Shown: positions 1 to 7,497, counted from the stretch's first letter. The stretch: DNA of 40,791 nucleotides from Oscillospiraceae bacterium (GCA_015067315.1 SVMR01000017.1:1-40791), one strand, 5' to 3'. Program-made: numbers and translations. The notes: generated by a model from the letters alone, not told the origin.

Positions 1-85
1 GAACACCGGATTTTGCAGCTTTAAGCTTTTCAACGAGCTCTGCAACAGCTTCTTTTTTCGCTTGCAAGATTTTTTCACTGGCCAT
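1..85 (-). CDS. rplJ: 50S ribosomal protein L10, N-terminal fragment
   Basis: The first 28 codons of an ORF that runs off the left edge read MASEKILQAKKEAVAELVEK and onward, the expected amphipathic start of L10, which anchors the L7/L12 stalk to 23S rRNA and binds its own leader. The start codon lies behind a good AGGAGGTG site. Identification rests on the N-terminus together with the L10-leader-like RNA directly upstream; the two support each other. The gene normally follows rplK-rplA, but here those genes lie at 17431-18568 on the other strand and end in a terminator. The remainder of rplJ, and presumably rplL, lies outside the window. Confidence 0.88.
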   Translation of the reverse strand, partial: MASEKILQAKKEAVAELVEKLKAAKSGV

Positions 86-257
86 TTTAAAAATTCACCT
101 CCTGCTTTGTGATGGGAGCTGATTTTTTATAATAAAAAAAGCTCCCTCCGCGAGCCGTGGAAGGAGCGTAATAAATCACATTAAAACACTCATCCTCGGC
201 AGGCCGGTCATTTTTGACCGTTTAAGCGCAGAAACGCACCTGCTGTCTTTGGACAGC
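86..257 (-). ncRNA. L10 ribosomal leader (rplJ 5' UTR)
   Basis: About 170 nt of untranslated RNA precede rplJ on the minus strand. The segment read from about 257 down to 180 holds the pattern known from Firmicutes L10 leaders: a GACAGCAGGTG stretch near the 5' end, a GGTCAAAAATGACC hairpin and a CTGCCGAGG stretch on the 3' side. It is followed by a terminator-like hairpin at 141-167. In this leader class the L10-L12 complex binds the RNA and lowers expression of its own operon. The family call is from memory of the motif; a covariance-model search was not possible. Confidence 0.85.
131..167 (-). terminator. Attenuator hairpin in the rplJ leader
   Basis: On the minus strand a GC-rich hairpin (arms GCTCCTTCC and GGAGGGAGC around an ACGGCTCGC loop, 167 to 141) is followed by seven T residues (140-134). 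It lies between the L10-binding leader and the ribosome binding site, so it is most simply an attenuator controlled by the leader. Confidence 0.75.
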
Positions 258-263
258 GTTAAT

Positions 264-292
264 ATTATATACAATATGATTTATAATGTCAA
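264..292 (-). promoter_or_regulatory. Promoter of the rplJ leader transcript
   Basis: Minus strand: TTGACA (292-287) and TATAAT (269-264) with a 17-nt spacer, both perfect sigma-A consensus. The predicted start near 257 places the whole L10 leader on the transcript. Confidence 0.88.
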
Positions 293-324
293 GAGTTTTT
301 TTAAAATATTTTCAAAAATTTTTA

Positions 325-1650
325 TCAAAGGCGTCTTCTTTTTTTGAAGTTTCCGTATTTTTTCTTGTTATAGTTTCTTACGATCATAAGCGCAATATAA
401 AGCGCAATAAGAATGAAGATCGTAATAACAATAAATTTGAACCAGAAGGAACGGGTCATATCGGAAAAGTTTTTAAGACCGCTTAAAAGTTCGCTTTGTT
501 CAACGTCTTCTGCGGAAACAAGATCAACGCTTCCGATTGTTTCGCCGGAATGAACAAGATTGAGTTTTCCGATAACTTCGCCTTTTTCAACGGGAGCTTC
601 AACGGATTCGGGAAGGTCGTAATCATAGGTGATTGAAGCAATATCGATTTCAAGGGGAAGAAGGGTGCGGTAAGTTTCGCCGATCATAAGCTGAAGATGG
701 TCTTTCTGCCAGGCAAGTTCGAGGGGAACTTCGGCAATCTGGGAACCGGCTTCGACTATTGTTTTAACTTCAAATTCGGTGAAAGCCCAGTTATAAAGCT
801 GTTTTGCATCGAAAAGAGCAAGGTTGTAACCTTCGTCAAGTTCAAAAGGCGCTCCCATATTTACCTGATAATAGGAGAAGCCTTCATATTCCGCATAGGA
901 AGCAACGTTTCTTCCGATTTCGGAACTGTAACCGGATTTAATACCGATAACGGGGGAATAATAATGGATATTTCCGCTTGCAAGAAGTCCGTTGTCGGTG
1001 TTCCAGGTGAGTTTTTTATGGGTGTCGGTTTCTTCGCAGGTATAGGATTTTTTGGATACGGTTTCGCGGAATTTATCAAGGCTCATGGCGTATTTTGAAA
1101 TAAGATACATATCATAAGCGGTGGTATAGTTTGCGGTATCGTGAAGTCCGTGGCAGTTTGTGAAGTTGGTGTTTCTTGCGCCGAGTTCCTTTGCCTTTGC
1201 GTTCATGAGTTCAACGAACGCATCCTGGCTTCCCGCAATAAGTTTTGCAAGGGTCATTGCAGCATCGTAACCGGAAGCGATTACCATTGCGTGGAAAAGT
1301 TCATCGGCGGTGAAAACATATCCGGCGAGCATGCCTGTGGAAATAATTCCGTGGCGGTTTTCATAAAGGAAGTTCTGGGTGCTCATTTCATAAGCGGCTT
1401 CTGCTTCCCAGCCTCCGACAGCTTCGATATTTTCGATTACGATGATCGCGGTCATAATCTGGACAAGTTCAGCGGGATACATGCGCTGTTCCGGATTTTG
1501 TTCAAAAAGAACGTTTCCGTTTCCGTCCGCAAGATAGACCGATTCGCAGTTTATCTCAAAAGAAGGCTGATATTTTGTTGCCGCAAAAACGTTTATGCAG
1601 CAGGAAAGCGCAAGAATAATTGCAAGAATAAAAGATATTGCTTTTTTCAT
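325..1650 (-). CDS. D-alanyl-D-alanine carboxypeptidase-like protein lacking catalytic motifs
   Basis: 441 aa with the layout of DacF-type low-molecular-weight penicillin-binding proteins: signal peptide (residues 1-23), serine-type carboxypeptidase domain (about 28-270), a following beta-rich domain, then a C-terminal membrane helix (about 407-428) and a basic tail. The fold landmarks align with the family, but the active-site motifs do not. The place of SxxK reads E61-L-V-Q64 within YPAELVQIMT, where active members have PASTTKIMT. The SxN motif reads S126-G-Y128. Only the KTG-type motif survives, as K238-S-G. Loss of both the nucleophilic Ser and the Lys argues against peptidase activity. 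I infer a structural or substrate-binding role. The ORF is intact over its full length, so this is not simple decay. The start sits behind CGGAGG. Confidence 0.85.
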   Translation of the reverse strand: MKKAISFILAIILALSCCINVFAATKYQPSFEINCESVYLADGNGNVLFEQNPEQRMYPAELVQIMTAIIVIENIEAVGGWEAEAAYEMSTQNFLYENRHGIISTGMLAGYVFTADELFHAMVIASGYDAAMTLAKLIAGSQDAFVELMNAKAKELGARNTNFTNCHGLHDTANYTTAYDMYLISKYAMSLDKFRETVSKKSYTCEETDTHKKLTWNTDNGLLASGNIHYYSPVIGIKSGYSSEIGRNVASYAEYEGFSYYQVNMGAPFELDEGYNLALFDAKQLYNWAFTEFEVKTIVEAGSQIAEVPLELAWQKDHLQLMIGETYRTLLPLEIDIASITYDYDLPESVEAPVEKGEVIGKLNLVHSGETIGSVDLVSAEDVEQSELLSGLKNFSDMTRSFWFKFIVITIFILIALYIALMIVRNYNKKKYGNFKKRRRL

Positions 1651-1714
1651 AAATTTCCTCCGAAACCATATAAAAAATCAAATTATGTAAAAATCTGATT
1701 TTAAATATATTATA

Positions 1715-1744
1715 TTGATATTATAGCAGGATTTGGTGTATAAT
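1715..1744 (+). promoter_or_regulatory. Promoter upstream of the metallophosphoesterase gene
   Basis: TTGATA (1715-1720) and TATAAT (1739-1744), 18-nt spacer, lying in the divergent gap between the carboxypeptidase-like gene and the phosphoesterase gene. Confidence 0.6.
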
Positions 1745-1826
1745 GGAATAGTTTTAAAGCGGTTTGTTAAAAATTAATCTTTTATTAATTTTTTGCCGCA
1801 GAAAATTAAAAATTCCGGAGGAAAAA

Positions 1827-2507
1827 ATGATTTATTTTACCGGTGATACCCATGGCGAGCTTTCAAGATTCAAAACCCCGGGCGCAAAAAAAATCAAAAA
1901 AGGCGATACCCTTATCGTTTGCGGGGATTTCGGATTTGTATGGAACGAATCAAAGGAAGAACTTGCCAACATAAAATGGCTTTCAAAGCGAAAATACAAC
2001 GTTCTTTTTGTCGAGGGTGCTCATGAAAATTTCGAGCTTCTTGAAAAATTCCCGAAAGTTGATTTTTGCGGCGGAAAAGCAAGAAAAATTTCCGAAAATA
2101 TCTATCAGCTTATGCGCGGCGAGGTTTTTGAAATTGAAGGAAAGAAAATCTTTGCTTTCGGCGGCGGCGATGATGAAGAACTCGACGTGATGGATTTCCG
2201 GGAATGTCCGGATTTTTCAAGGCTTCCGAACGAGGAAGAATGTGAGCATGCTCGCGAAAATCTTGAAAAAAACGAGCACGCAATCGATTACATCGTAACT
2301 TATGACGCCGGTTTTAAAATGCGCGGATTCCTCGAAATGGAAAGCAATTGCTTCAACAATCTCCATGCTTTCCTCAACGAAGTTTCAACATCCTGCAAGT
2401 TCGGAAAATGGTTTTTCGGCTGTTTCCATCTTGACAGAAGAATTCCGCCGTTCTATTATGCGGTTTATGAGAATATATATGATTCCGAAACCGGAAAAGA
2501 GATATGA
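1827..2507 (+). CDS. Calcineurin-like metallophosphoesterase with eroded metal-site motifs
   Basis: 226 aa. I chose the ATG at 1827 because CCGGAGG lies just upstream and the conserved N-terminus (MIYFTGDTHGE) begins there; a longer in-frame start at 1764 lacks a site. Motif I GDTHG (D7, H9) and motif II CGDFG (D34) are intact. Motif III, GNHE in active relatives, is GAHE (A65, H66). The later THxxP-type motif is TYDAG (Y159 for His) and the GHxH motif is GCFH (C199 for the first His, H201 kept). Two metal-ligand His and the motif III Asn are therefore changed in an otherwise full-length fold. It resembles small serine/threonine-phosphatase-like proteins often found in phage and Firmicutes genomes. 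Substrate unknown; activity doubtful. It lies alone, with its own promoter. Confidence 0.8.
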   Translation: MIYFTGDTHGELSRFKTPGAKKIKKGDTLIVCGDFGFVWNESKEELANIKWLSKRKYNVLFVEGAHENFELLEKFPKVDFCGGKARKISENIYQLMRGEVFEIEGKKIFAFGGGDDEELDVMDFRECPDFSRLPNEEECEHARENLEKNEHAIDYIVTYDAGFKMRGFLEMESNCFNNLHAFLNEVSTSCKFGKWFFGCFHLDRRIPPFYYAVYENIYDSETGKEI

Positions 2508-2511
2508 AACC

Positions 2512-2539
2512 TTGACTTTTGATTATAAAATGTTATAAT
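2512..2539 (+). promoter_or_regulatory. Promoter of the Mn2+ riboswitch/mntP transcript
   Basis: TTGACT (2512-2517) and perfect TATAAT (2534-2539) with a 16-nt spacer. It starts five bases after the stop codon of the upstream gene and would start transcription a few bases before the riboswitch aptamer. Confidence 0.85.
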
Positions 2540-2545
2540 GATTTT

Positions 2546-2666
2546 TTGAATAAGGGAGTAGTCGGCGCAATATGCGCAGCTATGTCAACAGACTGGATTT
2601 TTAATCCTGGCATTGCTTTAAATGATGAGACTTATCCGCGTTTTGCGGATAAGTCTTTATTTTTTT
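2546..2666 (+). ncRNA. yybP-ykoY (Mn2+) riboswitch
   Basis: The segment carries the two conserved loop regions of this class: AAGGGAGTAG on the 5' side and CTGGCATTGCTTTAAATGATGAG on the 3' side in parts, with a TATGTCAACAGACTGG segment between them. The 5' GAATAAG can pair with CTTATCC (2631-2637) to close P1. The same CTTATCC bases form the left arm of the terminator hairpin at 2629-2655, so P1 and the terminator exclude each other. That fits an ON switch: Mn2+ stabilises P1 and permits readthrough into mntP. The known class senses Mn2+; the pairing logic here is my reading of the sequence. Confidence 0.92.
2629..2666 (+). terminator. Riboswitch-controlled intrinsic terminator
   Basis: Perfect 11-bp stem, GACTTATCCGC (2629-2639) with GCGGATAAGTC (2645-2655), followed by a T-rich run to 2666. 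Its left arm overlaps the 3' strand of the aptamer P1 helix. Confidence 0.88.
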
Positions 2667-2684
2667 GAGTTGGAGGGGTCAATT

Positions 2685-3245
2685 TTGTCCGTAATCGAAC
2701 TGATTCTTATCGGAATAAGTCTTTCAATGGATGCCTTTGCTGTTTCAATCTGCAAAGGCCTTTCCGTTGGAAAGATTAAACCGAAACATATGATAACTGC
2801 CGGACTCTGGTTCGGCGGATTTCAGGCGCTTATGCCGCTTATAGGATATCTGCTCGGTTCAACGTTTGAGCAGTACATAACGAGCATCGACCATTGGGTT
2901 GCGTTCATTCTTCTCGGCATAATTGGTTTTAATATGATAAAAGAATCAAGAGAAGAGGAAAGCGAAGCGGACGCTTCTTTCGGATTCAAGGCAATGCTTG
3001 TTCTCGCGATAGCAACGAGCATTGACGCACTTGCAGTGGGAATCACTTTTGCTTTCCTTAAAGTTGAAGTAATCCTTGCGGTAACTCTTATAGGCGTTAC
3101 AACTTTTCTTTTTTCTGCCGCAGGAATCAAAATCGGAAGTGTTTTCGGAGATAAATATAAGTCAAAAGCGGAATTTTTCGGCGGTGCGGTGCTTATGGCA
3201 CTCGGTGCCAAAATTCTTATCGAACATCTTTTCTTTGGCGGTTAA
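2685..3245 (+). CDS. mntP: Manganese efflux pump MntP
   Basis: 186 aa from the TTG at 2685, chosen because TGGAGGGG lies 7 nt upstream and the conserved MntP N-terminus follows ([19 protein letters not shown]). Six hydrophobic segments are visible. The family's two conserved Asp-containing repeats are both present: [12 protein letters not shown] in the first half and [11 protein letters not shown] in the second. MntP exports Mn2+ across the cytoplasmic membrane when the ion is in excess. The Mn2+ riboswitch directly upstream gives independent support for both substrate and regulation. The gene is monocistronic, ending at a terminator shared with the convergent spo0A gene. Confidence 0.96.
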   Translation: MSVIELILIGISLSMDAFAVSICKGLSVGKIKPKHMITAGLWFGGFQALMPLIGYLLGSTFEQYITSIDHWVAFILLGIIGFNMIKESREEESEADASFGFKAMLVLAIATSIDALAVGITFAFLKVEVILAVTLIGVTTFLFSAAGIKIGSVFGDKYKSKAEFFGGAVLMALGAKILIEHLFFGG

Positions 3246-3300
3246 ACCGCATTAATAAGGCTGTTTTTAGGTGTAAAGTTTAATGACATTACAGATAAAA

Positions 3301-3335
3301 AGGAGCAGAACCGGAAGGTTCTGCTCCTTTTTTTG
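3301..3335. terminator. Bidirectional terminator between mntP and spo0A
   Basis: Perfect 12-bp stem, AGGAGCAGAACC (3301-3312) and GGTTCTGCTCCT (3317-3328) around a GGAA loop, with A residues on the left and seven T residues on the right. It can serve both convergent genes. Confidence 0.9.
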
Positions 3336-3342
3336 TTTAGGT

Positions 3343-4110
3343 TTACGCCGTCTTCATATTGACCCTTAATTTATCAGCGATAAGTGCGATGAATTCGCTG
3401 TTGGTGGGTTTGCCTTTGCTGCTGTGGATGGTGTAACCGAAATAGGAATTGAGCACGTCAACGTCACCGCGGTCCCAGGCGACTTCGATTGCATGGCGGA
3501 TGGCTCTTTCAACGCGTGAAGAAGTGGTTCCATGCTTCTTTGCAACGGAAGGATAGAGACATTTTGTGACGGAGTTCATAATTTCAATGTCATTTACCGC
3601 CATGGTAATTGCTTCCCGGAGATAATGGTAACCTTTTATATGTGCCGGAACGCCGATTTGGTGGATGATATCCGTGATTATTATTTCAAGATTTGAATTT
3701 TCGCCGGAAGAAGAATCTTCGTTTTTGCGGCCGGTGCTCAGACAAATGCTGCGTATTCTGTCCGCAAGAAAATTGCAGTCGATCGGTTTTATAAAGCAAT
3801 ATGCCGCTCCGCCGGAAAGAAGTTCTTTTTCAAGAATTCCGTTTTCGGAAGGAACGATTGCCATAAACAAAGGCGAATCGTTTCCGATTTTGTCTTTTAC
3901 TGAAGAAATTACGCTTACAAGATCCATCTGCGGCATAAAAACATCCGAAAGAACAACGGAAGGCTTTTTGAGAATAATATTGTCAAGAAGCGCTTTGCCG
4001 TCCTTTTCGCATATAAAAACTTCAAAACCGAGGGAAGAAAGGGTATTTTCACAGGAATCGCAAAATTCCCGGTTGTCGTCCGAAACCAAAATTCTGATTT
4101 TATTTTCCAT
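3343..4110 (-). CDS. spo0A: Sporulation master regulator Spo0A
   Basis: 255 aa. The N-terminal receiver domain (1-125) has the acidic pair D11-D12, phospho-acceptor D56 in VVLSDVFMP and K108 in FIKPID. The C-terminal DNA-binding domain (about 145-255) is highly Spo0A-like, with the [37 protein letters not shown] and [17 protein letters not shown] segments. Phosphorylated Spo0A commits the cell to sporulation by binding 0A boxes. Two oddities: the Thr/Ser that normally follows the beta-4 strand is Ala (A84), and the usual DG after MPxx is D-L. In many Firmicutes spoIVB lies directly upstream of spo0A; here it is about 11 kb away. Single gene with its own strong promoter. Confidence 0.97.
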   Translation of the reverse strand: MENKIRILVSDDNREFCDSCENTLSSLGFEVFICEKDGKALLDNIILKKPSVVLSDVFMPQMDLVSVISSVKDKIGNDSPLFMAIVPSENGILEKELLSGGAAYCFIKPIDCNFLADRIRSICLSTGRKNEDSSSGENSNLEIIITDIIHQIGVPAHIKGYHYLREAITMAVNDIEIMNSVTKCLYPSVAKKHGTTSSRVERAIRHAIEVAWDRGDVDVLNSYFGYTIHSSKGKPTNSEFIALIADKLRVNMKTA

Positions 4111-4220
4111 ATTATAAAAGCCTCTTCTCCGCGCTTTATTTTTTGTTTTTCCCGGAATTTATGCGCGGTATAAATTCCATATTTTAACTAAAATGTAAAT
4201 AATTGGATATCCATAAATAA

Positions 4221-4248
4221 ATAATACCATATTTTTCCAAACTGTCAA
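4221..4248 (-). promoter_or_regulatory. Promoter of spo0A
   Basis: Minus strand: TTGACA (4248-4243) and TATTAT (4226-4221), 16-nt spacer, about 110 nt upstream of the spo0A start. The long A+T-rich leader could hold regulator sites, but I cannot identify a clear 0A box. Confidence 0.75.
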
Positions 4249-4297
4249 TAGATTTACCAAAAATTTACAGTTGAAAAATTAAGAAAATCAAAATTGC

Positions 4298-4326
4298 TTG
4301 ACGAAAAAGAAAATTTTTCATATTAT
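4298..4326 (+). promoter_or_regulatory. Promoter of the purine nucleoside phosphorylase gene
   Basis: TTGACG (4298-4303) and TATTAT (4321-4326), 17-nt spacer, about 30 nt upstream of the start codon. An overlapping TATAAT at 4326-4331 is too far (22 nt) to be the preferred -10 element. Confidence 0.65.
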
Positions 4327-4356
4327 ATAATTGTATTGAAAAGGAGGTAGATTACT

Positions 4357-5172
4357 ATGTATTACGACAAAATAAAAAAATCCGCGGATTATATTCGTGA
4401 AAAACTTTCCGAAATGCCCGAAACCGCAATTATTCTCGGAAGCGGTCTTGGCGGAATTGTTGATATAATGGAAAACAAAACCGTTATTCCGTATTCGGAA
4501 ATTCCGGAATTTCCCCAGTCAACCGTTGCCGGTCATGCGGGAAATCTTGTTGTCGGAAAAATCGGTTCCCAGGTTGTTGCCGCAATGCAGGGAAGATTCC
4601 ATTATTATGAAGGTTTTTCCGCAAAGGAAATCTGCCATCCGGTTTATGTAATGAAACTTCTCGGAGTTAAAAATCTTGTTGTAACAAATGCGGCGGGCGG
4701 AGTTAACAGGGATTTTAAACCCGGCGACCTTATGATCATTGATAACTACATAAATTTCATAAAAGTCAATCCGCTTATCGGAGAAAACGACGAAAGATTG
4801 GGACCGCGTTTTCCGGATATGTCCGAACCCTATGCTCCGGAAATTCTTGAAAAAGCAATAAAATCCGCCGAAAAACTCGGAATTGATTATAAACGCGGCG
4901 TTTATGCTCTTTTTAACGGACCCTGCTATGAATCCGCCGCGGAAATCCGCGCTTTTGCGGCTCTCGGAGCCGACGCTGTCGGTATGAGCACCATTCCGGA
5001 AACAATCGCAGGAAACCACGCGGGAATGAGAGTTTTTGCGATTTCCTGCATCACCAATATGGCAACCGGAATTGCAACAGTTAAACACAGCCACGAGGAA
5101 GTTGTCCGCGTTGCGAACGAAGCAAGCGAAAATCTTTGCGCATGGATGAAAGATCTTCTTGCAAGCATGTAA
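4357..5172 (+). CDS. punA: Purine nucleoside phosphorylase (trimeric type)
   Basis: 271 aa, the usual length for the low-molecular-weight trimeric family. It catalyses phosphorolysis of inosine and guanosine-type nucleosides to base plus ribose-1-phosphate for purine salvage. Visible family motifs are ILGSGLGG (phosphate loop), AGHAGN, MQGRFHYYEG, VVTNAAGG, FNGPCYESAAEIRA and the ISCITNMATGI base-recognition segment carrying the conserved Asn. AAGGAGGTAG lies 6 nt before the ATG. The gene is flanked by its own promoter and a downstream hairpin, so it appears monocistronic. Whether it prefers guanosine, inosine or xanthosine cannot be read from the sequence. Confidence 0.96.
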   Translation: MYYDKIKKSADYIREKLSEMPETAIILGSGLGGIVDIMENKTVIPYSEIPEFPQSTVAGHAGNLVVGKIGSQVVAAMQGRFHYYEGFSAKEICHPVYVMKLLGVKNLVVTNAAGGVNRDFKPGDLMIIDNYINFIKVNPLIGENDERLGPRFPDMSEPYAPEILEKAIKSAEKLGIDYKRGVYALFNGPCYESAAEIRAFAALGADAVGMSTIPETIAGNHAGMRVFAISCITNMATGIATVKHSHEEVVRVANEASENLCAWMKDLLASM

Positions 5173-5188
5173 TATTTGCATAAAAACA

Positions 5189-5226
5189 AAGAACAGGCAC
5201 AGCCCGAAATCGCTGTGCCTGTTCTT
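5189..5226. terminator. Long hairpin downstream of punA
   Basis: Perfect 15-bp stem (5189-5203 with 5212-5226, arms beginning AAGAACAGGCACAGC). The plus-strand tail is GACTT rather than a T run, while on the minus strand it is followed by TTTGTTTTTATG. It is probably the punA terminator with a weak tail, or it may act mainly as an mRNA 3'-end stabiliser. Confidence 0.65.
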
Positions 5227-5254
5227 GACTTAATAAATCGGAGAGGTGATAAAA

Positions 5255-5902
5255 TTGGTTGATATCAATATCTGGATGAAGCATTTTGCCGATAAACTTT
5301 GCGAAGTTTTCGGAGAAAGGGTATATTTCATCGGTTTACAGGGAAGCTACGGCCGGGGAGAGGCAACGGAAAAAAGCGATATAGATACGGTCGTGATTCT
5401 TGATGAACTTTCCTGCGGCGATATAAAAATTTATAATGCAATGCTTGATTCCCTGCCGGAAAGAGAACTTATCTGCGGCTTTATTTCCGGAAAAAATGAG
5501 CTCCTTAATTGGGAACCTTCAGATCTTTTTCAGTTTTATTACGATACAAAACCGATAAAAGGAAGCCTTGACGAACTGCTTGAAAAAATCGACGGCAGCG
5601 CCGTTGAAAAAGCGATAAAATCCGGAGCATGCAATATTTACCATGGCTGCGTTCACAATATGCTTTATGAAAAAGACGAGGAAATCCTTCGGGGATTATA
5701 TAAATCCGCTTCTTTTGTAATCCAGGCGATTTGCTTCAAAGAAACAGGAAAATATGTAACCTGCCAGAAAGATTTGCTTTCGGTTGTTTCGGAAGAGGAA
5801 AAAGCGATTGTTGAAACTTTTCTTTATCTAAAAAACGGCGGAGCGGTTGAATTTGATAAAATGTCGGAAGTTCTGTTCAATTGGGCAAAGGAACATATAT
5901 AA
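5255..5902 (+). CDS. Nucleotidyltransferase-domain protein
   Basis: 215 aa from the TTG at 5255, which sits 6 nt behind GGAGAGGTG; the in-frame GTG at 5246 lies inside that site and is unlikely. The N-terminal domain shows the nucleotidyltransferase signature GSYGRGEATEKSDID (G30-S31, D42, D44), which binds NTP and metal. The helical C-terminal half (about 105-215) resembles the partner helical domains seen in kanamycin-nucleotidyltransferase or HEPN-like proteins, but I see no RxxxxH HEPN RNase motif and no separate antitoxin partner. A third catalytic carboxylate is not obvious. Substrate (antibiotic, protein or RNA) unknown. It is a single gene between two hairpins. Confidence 0.75.
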   Translation: MVDINIWMKHFADKLCEVFGERVYFIGLQGSYGRGEATEKSDIDTVVILDELSCGDIKIYNAMLDSLPERELICGFISGKNELLNWEPSDLFQFYYDTKPIKGSLDELLEKIDGSAVEKAIKSGACNIYHGCVHNMLYEKDEEILRGLYKSASFVIQAICFKETGKYVTCQKDLLSVVSEEEKAIVETFLYLKNGGAVEFDKMSEVLFNWAKEHI

Positions 5903-5930
5903 AAAAAGCCTGCGTTTCGCAGGCTTTTTT
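5902..5930. terminator. Bidirectional terminator
   Basis: Stem AGCCTGCG/CGCAGGCT around a TTT loop, with A7 on the left and T6 on the right. It serves the convergent nucleotidyltransferase and LURP-one genes. Confidence 0.9.
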
Positions 5931-5939
5931 CCTTTTTGT

Positions 5940-6410
5940 TCAGTTCCTCGAACATTTTTCCGCATCTATTGCAAGAACAAGCGCAAGAGCGCAGATTGCG
6001 TCCTTCGGGTCATTTATATCAATTACATATGTATCGGTCCAGTTAAAAAGTTCTTTTGAAACGGTTGCAATTTCTTCGCCGCGGGAATCGAGTATTCTGT
6101 AATCCCATTCAAAAAAATCTCCGTCAACATGCCATCCGTTGAAATCAATGTTGAAACGGGGAACGAAAAAACTGAATTCCTTGCTGATACATCCGACGTA
6201 ATCGTTTCCGAGATATATTTCAAACTTCGGAAGAAATGTAAGAACCCTTTCCTTAACCGTTCCGATTTCCGTTCCGAGGCTGTCATAAATTTTAAGGCAA
6301 TGTCCCCAGGAAAGCTGACCTTTTACGGTATAAACCGTGTTTCCGCTTTCATCATAGATATCATAGCTGTCGAACCAGGAGAAAAAACGCTGTTTAAACA
6401 AAAGCTTCAT
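5940..6410 (-). CDS. LURP-one-related (YxjI-type) family protein
   Basis: 156 aa with the repeated short beta-strand pattern of the tubby-like LURP-one fold: MKLLFKQRFFSWFDSYDIYD at the start, then TVYTVKGQLSWGHCLKIYD, a GTVKERVLTFLPKFEIYL segment, FNGWHVDGDFFEWDYRILD and a C-terminal hydrophobic helix (DAICALALVLAIDA). Bacterial members are often annotated as YxjI or LURP-one-related; their biochemical role is not settled, though tubby-like folds can bind phospholipid. The start codon follows CGGAGGTGA. It lies just downstream of the out-of-frame lipoprotein gene in the same direction with a 33-nt gap, so the two may be cotranscribed. Confidence 0.8.
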   Translation of the reverse strand: MKLLFKQRFFSWFDSYDIYDESGNTVYTVKGQLSWGHCLKIYDSLGTEIGTVKERVLTFLPKFEIYLGNDYVGCISKEFSFFVPRFNIDFNGWHVDGDFFEWDYRILDSRGEEIATVSKELFNWTDTYVIDINDPKDAICALALVLAIDAEKCSRN

Positions 6411-6443
6411 AAAATCACCTCCGGTAAATTATATCATGGAACA

Positions 6444-7497
6444 TCAGGGAAGTTCAATAACAAAATCCTTTATAACGGTATATTCATCCGCAACAGCTTC
6501 GCCGAAATAAGTCAGTTCTTCAATATGAAGATATATTTTCCCGTCGGTTCCGATGATTGCATAATCCCTGATTAAAACATCGGCATCCGTTCCGATAATA
6601 TCTATATTTTTGTTTCTGTCCATGCTTTTGTTACCGGAAAGATATGTTCCGTCTTCCTTTTGGAAAAGGAAGTTTCCAGAAGAGGAATAAACCCGTTTTG
6701 CGTTTTTTGGAACAAAGGAAAGAAAAAGTTCCGGTTTTGAAAATTCCTCATCAAAAACTATATTGACAAATCCTTCGGTTGTGATATAAATCGTTTCTTC
6801 GGCATAGTTGATTTTATCAAAATAGTTGAAATCAAAATCCGCGGCGTTTTCCGCAATTAAAACCGGTTCACCGATATATTCTGAAAATGAATAAAGATTA
6901 TTGTTTTCGTCAATGTATTTTATAACATAAGGTTCATGGGATTTTATTATTTTTGCGTTGGCTTCAAAAATATGCCATTCGTTTTCGTCTAAAAAAGCAA
7001 GTTCATTGCTTTCTGTGAGGAAAAAATTTCCTGCAACGCCGACAAATTCCGGTTTATAGTAAAGATTTTCTTCAACGGAAACCCAACCGTTTTCAAAAAT
7101 AATATTCGGAAAATCGCTGTAACAGCCGGCCCAATAATCCTTTACACCGGTTTTTACACATTCCATGCTTTCGTCAAGATAGTTGAAGCGGTATAAATTT
7201 CCGGAATCCGTAAGAGCATAGCAAAACAGTTCCGTGAAGCAGGAAAGGGAAACTTTAACGAATCTGCCGTTTTCCGGGATATCTTCCGGTTTATAAATTT
7301 CCGGGAAAACCATAACCGGATTTTCAGAATAGGGAATTTCCGCTTCTGAAAATTCTTCCGTAAAATCGGGTTCGGAAGAAAAAGAAGGTTCCTCAGTCTG
7401 TTCCGGAATTTCCGGAGCAGGGATTATGTCTTCCGCCAAAAGAACATGAGGATAAGATAAACAAAACGGAAAGAACGGTTAACAATATTTTTTTCAT
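6444..7497 (-). pseudogene. Lipoprotein gene with a frameshift after the signal peptide
   Basis: The body (7439-6444, 331 codons) has no ATG start or site of its own. Directly upstream, in another frame, an ATG at 7497 behind TGGGAGG encodes MKKILLTVLSVLFILSSCSF, a classic lipoprotein signal with lipobox LSSC. Read in that frame it stops after about 34 codons. Removing one base of the AAAA run at 7438-7441 (TTTT on the coding strand) would join signal and body as ...SSCSLAEDII. The body is acidic and Pro/Glu-rich at first, then forms repeated short units such as YALTDSGNLYRFNY, FLTESNELAFLDE and YIDENNNLYSFSEY, suggesting an RCC1-like beta-propeller. No enzymatic motif is visible. The cause may be mutation, phase variation in the homopolymer or a sequencing or assembly error. 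Confidence 0.7.

Noticed and set aside
1764-1826. Longer start for the metallophosphoesterase
   Set aside because: The extra 21 residues are not family-like and lack a site; CCGGAGG precedes the ATG at 1827.
1827-2507. Metallophosphoesterase as part of a prophage remnant
   Set aside because: Similar genes occur in phages, but no other phage gene lies nearby and the flanks are ordinary chromosomal genes.
5246-5902. Nucleotidyltransferase gene as a MNT-HEPN toxin-antitoxin unit
   Set aside because: There is no partner gene in the same direction, no RxxxxH motif in the helical half, and the gene stands alone between two hairpins.
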